The notes beneath the pieces were generated by a model. That model was not told the DNA's origin and made no database searches. It saw only the letters and a list, made by a program, of their open reading frames with translations. This document shows, piece after piece, positions 15,115-20,867 of a stretch of 20,867 nucleotides of DNA (the first letter of the stretch is position 1; each line of letters opens with the position of its first letter). The stretch covers positions 1-20,867 of the forward strand of contig DATGGU010000015.1 of assembly GCA_035308365.1 (NCBI GenBank). Direction: 5' to 3'. The position numbers were made by a program, and so were the translations under genes. The DNA is from PALSA-505 sp035308365 (GTDB lineage: Bacteria > Actinomycetota > Actinomycetes > Streptosporangiales > Streptosporangiaceae).

Positions 15115-16026
15115 CTAATTTCTGCGCAGGATGGTGGCCAACTCACGTATCGCGAACTCGTACGCATGTGCCGCTGGGCTAGCCTGTGGCAGTTCAATAA
15201 TCTGGCTCAAGTAGCCTATCGACTGTTCTGCCAGTGGCCGGACCGGCGCGTTCGAATCCATAGCTAGAGCCGCCCCGACCGCTGACACGAGACCTTCCAT
15301 GACCGGAATGTCCAACTCAGATGGCCGCCGGTATTTACATTCGCCGACCACATACATGGTATGGAGCTTGTCCACGGCCTGACTATATAGCTCTGCGGCA
15401 GCCATAAAATCGGAGCTGCCGTACCGGATACGTGCACGTTGTGCAAGCTCGTCCGGTACCTGAAGTGAGGCTGTTGGTTTTCCAGGCACTGCCGAGGAGC
15501 GTGCGTCGGATACCTGCGCGGCAGCGGTCTGGCAGTTGTGCTCGGCTATCTCCCGCTGCGTCTCCGTATCGTAACGGGGAGCGTTGAATCCGAAACGGAA
15601 TTCCCTTGTCGCATTGTTGCCGGATAGCTGGAGATCATCGATCACATATCCCTGGAATGTATGACGGTGCGGCCGCACCGAGCGTAGTTCATCGTGACGC
15701 ACCGACCACACCAATCGAACTGAAAACATCTTACTCTTGGCAAAATGAGTGGCCACTGAGGTTACCAGCAGCAGGGCACTCTTCTCATGCCCCTGGAACA
15801 CGTTAATGAACCTGGCGCCGCTTTTCATCTCGCTACGCAGAAGATCTATGATCTTATCTTCTTTTAAGAAGGCTATTCCATTCGCGGATGCCATGCGCCG
15901 CAGTTCGCTTCTGAACGCTTCCTCACTCATCAGATCTCCCCCCAGTTTGTGATCGACGTCGAACTCTCCGCCCGGGTGCCCGGCATAGTATTCCAGCAAA
16001 GAGACGACCTGTGCGAGGTCAATCAT
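15115..16026 (-). CDS. Hypothetical protein (303 aa), possible TPR-like C-terminus
   Basis: No family recognised. From ATG 16026 (MIDLAQVVSLLEYYAGHPGG) the N-terminal 150 residues look like a compact alpha/beta domain (RRMASANGIAFLKEDKIIDL; ARFINVFQGHEKSALLLV; FSVRLVWSVRHDELRSVRPH). A variable linker follows near residue 180, and then a helical part with a TPR-like helix pair (ELAQRARIRYGSSDFMAAAE, LYSQAVDKLH). No signal peptide or membrane helix. The start lacks a clear ribosome site; the frame is open to 16089, so the N-terminus is uncertain. Third-position GC is lower than in the surrounding genes, which suggests separate acquisition. Lying beside a HEPN/MNT pair it is a candidate defence or stress gene, by context only. 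Confidence 0.65.
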   Translation of the reverse strand: MIDLAQVVSLLEYYAGHPGGEFDVDHKLGGDLMSEEAFRSELRRMASANGIAFLKEDKIIDLLRSEMKSGARFINVFQGHEKSALLLVTSVATHFAKSKMFSVRLVWSVRHDELRSVRPHRHTFQGYVIDDLQLSGNNATREFRFGFNAPRYDTETQREIAEHNCQTAAAQVSDARSSAVPGKPTASLQVPDELAQRARIRYGSSDFMAAAELYSQAVDKLHTMYVVGECKYRRPSELDIPVMEGLVSAVGAALAMDSNAPVRPLAEQSIGYLSQIIELPQASPAAHAYEFAIRELATILRRN

Positions 16027-16094
16027 GACTGAGGAGACGGTAAGGAACAACATAGTAACCATCGGGTAAGAAAGTGACACGAGAGGCATGAGGG

Positions 16095-17029
16095 CGGGAC
16101 TGCCGGGAGGTCCAGGGATTATCGCCCGCGGAGATCGCCGGGCTGCTGGAGTGCCACCCGGCCACGGTGCGCCGCTGGATCGGCCGGTTTAATGCCGGGG
16201 GCCTGGCTGGGCTGGCTGACCGGCCCCGCTGCGGGCGGCCCCGGCTGGGCGGCAAGCGCCTGGCCAGGCGGATCGCCGCGCTGCTGGAGCGGCCGGGGCT
16301 GTGGACACTGCCCCGGCTGTGGCGGTGCCTGGGCTGCCCGGATGTCAGCATGCGGACGCTGTACCGGCGGGTGCGCCAGGTGGCGGTGTGGCGGCGGCCC
16401 AAACTGATTGCCCGCGGCGACCCCTATCACGATCATGTGGTGGCCGGGATCGTGGCCCGGCTGATCGAGCTGCCGCGCCAGGCGGTGGTGTGCGCCCAGG
16501 ACGAGACGCACCTGAACTGGCTGCCGCACGTGCGGGCGAGCTGGACCCGGCGCGGGGGGCCCGGCCGCAGGTTCTCACGCCAGGGAAGAACCGGCAGGTC
16601 ACGGTGTACGGGGCCATCGAGGTGACCACGGGGCGCTGGGTGTACCGGCTGGGCCGCCGCTGCGCCGCTGACTTCGTGGCTTTCTTGCGGATGCTCGCCC
16701 AGGCGTTCCCATTCGCCCCGAAGATCGTGGTGATCTGTGACAACGACAGCATCCACCACGCCCGCGCGGTGACCCGCTACCTGGGCAGGCACCCGCAGGT
16801 GGAGGTGCTGTACGGCGCGCGGTACAGCCCGCACGACAACCCGGTGGAACGGGTCTGGGGCGGGCTGAAGAACTACGTGGCCAACACCGCTGTCACCTGG
16901 CCCGGCCGGCTGCGGCAGATCCATTCTTTCTTCCGCAACCGCCCACCAGACCAGATGCTGGACTTGGCCGCTCCCTGGACCAGCCCCTGGCTGCCTCCGG
17001 GTTACGAACAGAACTTTTGGAATGCCGCT
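16095..17029 (+). pseudogene. IS630-family transposase, split in two frames
   Basis: Frame A (16095-16557) encodes the HTH region (LSPAEIAGLLECHPATVRRW, GGLAGLADRPRCGRP) and the start of the DDE domain (CAQDETHLNWLPHVRASW, first Asp). The reading then moves to the -1 frame, which continues RPQVLTPGKNRQVTVYGAI, VICDNDSIHHARAV (second Asp) and SPHDNPVERVWGGLKNYV (Glu), to QNFWNAA. All three catalytic acids are present across the two frames. The switch falls at six Gs (16556-16561). Some IS630 members use programmed frameshifting, but the slip site is not a perfect X-XXY-YYZ heptamer. The first in-frame start is GTG 16167, inside the HTH, and the natural stop seems lost by one T (GCTTTAG), so I favour decay. 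Terminal inverted repeats were not found. Confidence 0.8.
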
Positions 17030-17455
17030 TTAGGTGTCCGTTCTTTCTCCGCCTGCCTGAGTCCGCTGGCGGAGGGAGTCCTTGATCTCGCTGAGCCTGG
17101 CCGTGGCGGCCGGGGTCCACTCCGTCTTTTGCTCGCTGGTACGCAGGGCGTCGTCGATCTCGCTGAGCTTGGCGGCAGACACCGCGCCTGCCCGCTCGAT
17201 CAGGTCGTCCCGGCTCAAGGTGGTCAGCCAGGTGCACGGGGTAAAACCCGGCCACGGGAGCGCGAACCGCAGCACGCCGTCAAAGGGAAGTCCTTCCTGG
17301 ACGCCGACTGCCACTTCGATTCCCCAGCCGGAGATGCCGGTGTCCGCCGGGGCAACAACCTGCATCGCCCGGAACCCGGATGGATCTTCTCCGGACAGCA
17401 GCACGACAGGCCGTCGCTCATCGAACTCGACCCACCAGACCTCGCCTCGTCGCAT
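17030..17455 (-). CDS. MazF/PemK-like toxin, no antitoxin beside it
   Basis: A 141-residue protein starting MRRGEVWWVEFDERRPVVLL, the signature N-terminus of the MazF/PemK/CcdB-like fold, with a GDPS-like loop (LSGEDPSGFRAM) and a later TWLTTLSRDDL segment at the position of the final MazF strands. MazF proteins cut RNA. The family is usually 110-120 residues; here about 35 extra helical, charged residues (SEQKTEWTPAATARLSEIKD) close the protein. ATG 17455 has a strong AGGAGG site. No small antitoxin gene lies upstream or downstream; upstream is the leader of IS110, downstream the end of IS630, with which it converges. An IS insertion may have removed the partner, or the protein may be a degenerate stand-alone member. 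Confidence 0.75.
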   Translation of the reverse strand: MRRGEVWWVEFDERRPVVLLSGEDPSGFRAMQVVAPADTGISGWGIEVAVGVQEGLPFDGVLRFALPWPGFTPCTWLTTLSRDDLIERAGAVSAAKLSEIDDALRTSEQKTEWTPAATARLSEIKDSLRQRTQAGGERTDT

Positions 17456-17517
17456 GTGTCCTCCTGGTACTTCAGCCGTAAAGCGTGGTCTTGGGCGTGT
17501 CGGTGCTGGAGACGGGG

Positions 17518-17838
17518 GCGGCCACCGTCTGATCATCCCGGTTTGTGACGACACGTGAAGATCTTCTGGTGGCCGCTGGCGCCAGCGTAGACAGTAAGGA
17601 TTGGGCCTGTTGCCATCGAGGCCGGGTCTGACCCGAGCGTAGACCGACGCCCATGATCGGGCTGTCCTGGCGTGGGATCTGTCGGCTTGGCCCCGGTGGC
17701 GATGCCACGAGACCGGCCGGGGCTGTGACCTCATAGGAGCCTGTGCCAGAGGCGCCCATCACTGTCTTGTCCGCTCGCCCCGGGCCGGGCTCGTGCCGAC
17801 CTGATCCGGTACGAGCGGAAGGACCGGCAGTAAACAGC
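17518..17838 (+). ncRNA. Candidate bridge RNA region upstream of the IS110 transposase
   Basis: IS110-group elements encode a structured bridge RNA in the non-coding left end before the transposase. Here about 320 non-coding bases contain a dense set of stems: GCGGCCACC (17519-17527) with GGTGGCCGC (17571-17579); CGGGT-CTG-ACCCG near 17625; a nested GTGGC-GAT-GCCAC hairpin inside a GCCCCGGT/ACCGGCCGGGGC arm at about 17690-17730; and CTCGTGCCG (17790-17798) with CGGTACGAG (17807-17815) inside a CCGCTCG/CGAGCGG stem. This is the expected place and character, but the target- and donor-binding loops could not be matched to the element ends, which are unknown. Confidence 0.4.
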
Positions 17839-18927
17839 ATGGCTACTACTGCGGATGATCTCAATGGTGACGTCGTGCTTGGCGTGGACACGCACGGCCA
17901 GACTCATCATGCGGCGCTGATCGACTGTCTCGGGCGTCACCTGGAGGACGCCCAGTTCCCGGTTACCCCCGATAGCTATCGCCGGCTTTTGGCGTGGGGC
18001 CGCCGGCGCGGGAACCTGCGGACTGCCGGTGTTGAGGGGACAGGGTCGTATGGGACCGGCTTGGCCAGGTACCTGCGCAGTGCGGGCGTGCTGGTCATCG
18101 AGGTCAACCGGCCTGATCGCAGCGCACGCCGGATGGCCGGCAAGTCCGATCCGCTCGATGCCTATGCCGCCGCCCGCGCGGTGCTGAACGGCTCCGCGGC
18201 CGCTGCGCCGAAGTCCCGCACGGGCGCGGTGGAGGCCATCCGGGTGCTGCGCGTTACCCGTCGCGGCGTGGTCAAGGCCCGCACCCAGGCGATCAACCAA
18301 CTCCGGGCACTGATCGTGACAGCGCCAGAGGACATGCGCGAGCGCCTGGCGGGCTTGTCAGCCGCTGCCTTGATCCGCGCCTGCGCGCAGCTGCGCCCGG
18401 GAACCACCGGCGGCGAGCTGGCTGGCCTGCACGACCCAGCCCTGGCGGCGACCAAGGTGGCGCTGCTGCGGATGGCCCGCCGGTATCAGCAGCTCAGTGA
18501 GGAGATCGCCGAACTCGACGCCGAGATCCGCCCGCTGATCCGGGCGGCCGCACCCCAGCTGCTGGCCCTGCACGGCGCAGGCCCGCAGGTAGCCGGGCAG
18601 CTCCTGGCCACCGCCGGGGACAACCCCGACCGGCTCCGGTCCGAAGCGTCCTTCGCCCACCTGTGCGGTGTCGCCCCGATCCCCGCCAGCAGCGGCCGCA
18701 CCCGCCGCCACCGGCTCAGCCGCGGCGGTGACCGCGCCGCCAACAACGCCCTCTACACGATCGTGCTGACCAGGCTGCGGAACGACCCCCGGACACGGGC
18801 CTACCTCGACCGGCGAACCGCCGAAGGGCTCAGCAAACCGGAAATCATCCGTTGCCTGAAACGGCACGTTGCCCGAGAGGTCTACCGTGCCCTGCCAGGC
18901 ACCACAGATCACCCACCGCGGGCTTGA
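17839..18927 (+). CDS. IS110-family transposase (DEDD/Ser recombinase)
   Basis: A 362-residue, apparently intact transposase. The N-terminal RuvC-like DEDD domain shows VLGVDTHGQTHHAAL (Asp17), VEGTGSYGTGLARYL (Glu) and KSDPLDAYAAARAV (two Asp). A coiled-coil linker (ALLRMARRYQQLSEEIAELD) leads to the C-terminal Tnp domain with LLALHGAGPQVAGQLLATAG and the catalytic serine region PIPASSGRTRRHRLSRGGDR, then NNALYTIVLTRLRND. These are all the expected elements in the order seen in IS110/IS621. ATG 17839 gives a conventional start (MATTADDLNGDVVLGVD), with GGA about 18 bases upstream and no strong ribosome site. The element lacks inverted repeats, as is normal for the family. Confidence 0.93.
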   Translation: MATTADDLNGDVVLGVDTHGQTHHAALIDCLGRHLEDAQFPVTPDSYRRLLAWGRRRGNLRTAGVEGTGSYGTGLARYLRSAGVLVIEVNRPDRSARRMAGKSDPLDAYAAARAVLNGSAAAAPKSRTGAVEAIRVLRVTRRGVVKARTQAINQLRALIVTAPEDMRERLAGLSAAALIRACAQLRPGTTGGELAGLHDPALAATKVALLRMARRYQQLSEEIAELDAEIRPLIRAAAPQLLALHGAGPQVAGQLLATAGDNPDRLRSEASFAHLCGVAPIPASSGRTRRHRLSRGGDRAANNALYTIVLTRLRNDPRTRAYLDRRTAEGLSKPEIIRCLKRHVAREVYRALPGTTDHPPRA

Positions 18928-18946
18928 CAAACATAGGAGCATCCCC

Positions 18947-19189
18947 GGCCGGTGGCTGGGCGTACTTGACGAGCTGCTGGCCCGGACCGGGAGCCGGTTC
19001 CGCCGGGTGGAGCCGCGGCGCCGGGCCCGGGCGTTCGTGCTGGGCCTGCTGGCCGGGCTGCCCCGCAAGAACTGCTGGACCATCGCTGAGCACGCCGGGG
19101 ACCCCTCGCCAGACGGGATGCAGCACCTGCTGGCCGGCGCGAAATGGGACGCCGACGGCGTCCGCGACGATACGCGCGGCTACGTCATG
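18947..19189 (+). pseudogene. IS701-family transposase fragment
   Basis: About 80 residues of an IS701-type DDE transposase N-terminus: WLGVLDELLARTGSRFRRVE, PRRRARAFVLGLLAGLPRKN, CWTIAEHAGDPSPDGMQHLL, then AKWDADGVRDDTRGYV. No start codon precedes it in frame after the IS110 stop, and similarity stops just after RDDTRGYV, before the catalytic residues (family length is about 400). It is truncated at both ends. It begins about 20 bases after the IS110 transposase stop, so IS110 may have inserted in or beside it. Confidence 0.75.
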
Positions 19190-19341
19190 ACTGGCACAAC
19201 ATCATGCACATGATCGCGTCGCTGATCACCGAGGACGTCTACTGGGCGCTGAAGGAACACCGCCAAGCTGACCCGGCCGCCTACGCCCGGCGATTGAGCG
19301 GGCTGCCCGGCGGCTGGCCGCCACCAGAACCAGCCCGCTAG
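19185..19341 (+). pseudogene. Unidentified C-terminal coding fragment
   Basis: In a frame different from the IS701 fragment, about 51 residues run HDWHNIMHMIASLITEDVYW, ALKEHRQADPAAYARRLSGL, then PGGWPPPEPAR to a TAG stop at 19339-19341. The composition, helical pattern and GC-rich third positions look like a true protein C-terminus, but I do not recognise the family and there is no start of its own. It abuts the end of the IS701 similarity, so this is a junction between two broken genes. Confidence 0.4.
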
Positions 19342-19507
19342 GCGAGGTGCGGGTCAACAGCTGTGGGACCACTGCGTGTGGCGACATGCTCGCTTCGCGG
19401 CAAATCAGGACGTTTACTGGTCCCAGCGGTTGCGGATAAATATTCGGACCTTCCGTTCCACAACTCGCAGGCACCGGGAAGCAGCATGGCACCGATGTTG
19501 CGCTGCC

Positions 19508-20028
19508 TCAACGGCCACCCAGCCGGACCTTGCCGTCGAGGAGTTCCCGGGCAACATCCAGATGCCCGGCATGTCGCGCCGTCTCCTCGATCATGTGCAG
19601 CACGACCCAGCGAACATTGGGCGGCTCGGATTCCCCAAGCCTGTGCGGACCGCGCTGCGGCGCCGACAGCGGAGTTGCCGCGAGCACTGCTTCGGACTGC
19701 GTGCACTGGCCGCGGTAGAACGCTATGACTTCTGCTGAGGACGCGTCCGAGGTGAACACGACCGACATCGGGTCATAGGGCGGCTGATCCTCATCGGCGT
19801 CGCCGGGCAGCTCGGGCTGCTTGCCCGCCACGACGCCCTGGAACCAGTGCCACTCGGCGCCGCCCAGGTGCTCCAGCATCCCGGCCGGCGTCCAGCCCGT
19901 CGGCACGACCGGGCGATGCCACGCCTCCTCGCTGAGCCCTCGACGATGGCCAGCACCGACTCGCGCTGCGCCCGCAGGAAGGCCCGCAGCATCTCGTCGT
20001 CGGCTTCGCTGGTGTGATCTGCCGCCAT
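19508..20028 (-). pseudogene. DinB/DUF664-family protein with a frameshift
   Basis: ATG 20028 (GAGGAGAGG upstream) starts MAADHTSEADDEMLRAFLRA and QRESVLAIVEGS. The continuation LSEEAWHRPVVPTGWTPAGM, LEHLGGAEWHWFQGVVAG, and near the end VRWVVLHMIEETARHAGHLD, VARELLDGK lies in another frame. Adding one C in the GGGC tract near 19937-19939 joins them as IVEGLSEEAWHRP, about 173 residues, normal for the family. DinB-like four-helix proteins bind a metal through three histidines; His in LEHL, the WHW segment and HAGHLD provide candidates. Members are often thiol-dependent transferases or hydrolases. As written it is truncated early, unless the missing base is a sequencing error. Confidence 0.75.
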
Positions 20029-20307
20029 GTCCCTCTCCTCACTCACGCAAAGGGCACGCGTGACGCCGCCAGCCCGAAAGCCTGCACGGGAAGCGGGCCC
20101 GTGTCCACCCCCTGCGGCCTCTCGCCGACGGTTTCTGCCAGCGCCTGATACCCCGGAAGAGCGCGTCACACCGTACCTTCGAGTCGCGGCGCCCACACCC
20201 GGCGACGTGATCGCCAGCACTGGCATTCAGGCGCCGTGGAGCGCTGGCTTCCTCGGAGCGGCAAATGGGGATGCTGGTGAAGCGGCGTGCGTGTCACCAT
20301 GTCAGGC
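20029..20307. other. Divergent promoter region between DinB-like and cupin genes
   Basis: About 280 bases separate two divergent genes, so it should hold both promoters. No clear -35/-10 pair was seen. A small palindrome GCCAG-CA-CTGGC lies at 20213-20224. Confidence 0.3.
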
Positions 20308-20667
20308 ATGGATCCAGTGAATGTCGACGCCATGCTGGCACGCTTCGCTGAGCACTGGTCGCCGAAGAAGATCGCCCAGATCAACGACTATGACGTGCGG
20401 ATTGTTAAGCTCCAGGGCGACTTCACCTGGCACAAGCACGACGATACCGATGAACTATTCCTTGTCCTGAGCGGCGAGTTCACCATCCAGATGCGGGACC
20501 GTAACGTAGTTCTCGGGCCACGGGACCTGTTTGTGGTACCACGGGGCACTGAGCACTGTCCACGCGCCGACGTCGAGACCGCAGTGCTCCTGCTGGAGCC
20601 CAGCACCGTCATCAATACAGGCGACGCTGGCGGCGAGTTCACCGCCGAGGTCGAGACACTGTCCTGA
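20308..20667 (+). CDS. Small cupin-domain protein
   Basis: A 119-residue single-domain cupin. Motif 1 is WHKHDDTDELFLVLSGEF, with two His and a Glu as metal ligands, and motif 2 is LGPRDLFVVPRGTEHCPRA with the third His. The N-terminus (MDPVNVDAMLARFAEHWSPK) matches the start of a known group of small cupins that begin M-x2-VN, so ATG 20308 is chosen over ATG 20299 and GTG 20287; none has a strong ribosome site. Cupins of this size bind metals and may act as isomerases, dioxygenases or sugar-binding proteins; the substrate is unknown. It is divergent from the DinB-like gene. Confidence 0.82.
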   Translation: MDPVNVDAMLARFAEHWSPKKIAQINDYDVRIVKLQGDFTWHKHDDTDELFLVLSGEFTIQMRDRNVVLGPRDLFVVPRGTEHCPRADVETAVLLLEPSTVINTGDAGGEFTAEVETLS

Positions 20668-20733
20668 CGACCAGCCACCGCCGAGATTCCGCTTCGCGGC
20701 AGATGAGCGTGGTTGCGGTAGCTACTGCTTGGA

Positions 20734-20865
20734 TCAGCCAGACTCGATGAAGTGGTCTGGCGGGGCGTGCGGTCTGCCGGGCACGGGCCGCCGCTGCTCC
20801 GACCACCCTCCCGGTCCGAACACGATATCGGCAATCTCTCTCCAGAATCTGCCTGCGCTGGCGTT
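20734..20865 (-). CDS. Possible C-terminal part of a gene running off the right edge
   Basis: On the minus strand one frame is open from the window edge to TGA at 20734-20736 and gives 43 residues, NASAGRFWREIADIVFGPGG followed by WSEQRRPVPGRPHAPPDHFI and ESG. The mix of hydrophobic and charged residues looks coding, but it is short and no family is recognised. It converges with the cupin gene 66 bases away. Confidence 0.3.
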   Translation of the reverse strand, partial: NASAGRFWREIADIVFGPGGWSEQRRPVPGRPHAPPDHFIESG

Positions 20866-20867
20866 AT

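Noticed and set aside
15019..15267. Plus-strand frame with a hydrophobic helix and AAAAGGGAG before a GTG
   Set aside because: It overlaps the 3' end of the 303-aa gene by about 150 bases, has no family likeness, and the ribosome-site spacing is too short.
16562..17548. Continuation of the IS630 second frame far beyond the transposase end
   Set aside because: After QNFWNAA it runs antisense through the MazF-like gene; the natural stop appears lost by one T, so the extension is not a fusion protein.
1..20867. CRISPR array or prophage structural genes
   Set aside because: No regularly spaced short repeats and no capsid, tail or terminase-like proteins were seen.

Overview
The window is high-GC DNA with the codon use, GTG starts and gene families of an actinomycete. 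An ECF sigma factor translationally coupled to a CU044_5270-like membrane protein, a MacAB-type exporter with a peptidoglycan-binding adaptor, and IS701/IS110/IS630 elements would fit the Streptosporangiales or a relative; the genus cannot be read from the sequence.

The key to the layout is a 51-bp sequence present three times in the same orientation with no mismatch (209-259, 8940-8990, 11361-11411). On the minus strand it is the 3' half of a tRNA-Tyr(GTA) gene, from the anticodon to the discriminator base. None of the copies has a 5' half. This is the signature of integrative elements stacked at one tRNA-Tyr attachment site, with the intact tRNA expected beyond the right edge. I call the units E1 (about 260-8990), E2 (about 8991-11411) and E3 (from about 11412 rightwards). 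Left of the first copy lie a terminator and the tail of a TPR-type regulator, probably the old chromosomal flank.

E1 has lost any integrase but keeps structured ends with repeated GTCCGTG motifs resembling arm-type integrase sites. Its cargo is a seven-gene minus-strand cluster: ECF sigma factor, coupled membrane protein, Tat-exported EreA/ChaN-like protein, lipoprotein, HlyD/MacA-like adaptor, ABC ATPase and FtsX/MacB permease. Overlapping start and stop codons couple the sigma/membrane pair and, separately, the last four genes. E2 is only 2.4 kb: an eroded integrase C-terminus and one membrane-anchored seven-blade WD40 protein. E3 opens with a left end homologous to that of E1, then a tyrosine integrase broken by a one-base loss in a C run.

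Right of the integrase is accessory DNA: an HTH-nucleotidyltransferase/HEPN pair (MntA/HepT-like toxin-antitoxin) with an apparently leaderless promoter, an unrecognised 303-aa protein, a frameshifted IS630 transposase, an orphan MazF/PemK-like toxin, an intact IS110 transposase with a highly structured leader (candidate bridge RNA), an IS701 remnant, a frameshifted DinB/DUF664 gene, a cupin, and a possible partial gene at the edge. Three genes carry frame shifts at or near short C or G runs, so either decay or base-calling error must be considered.
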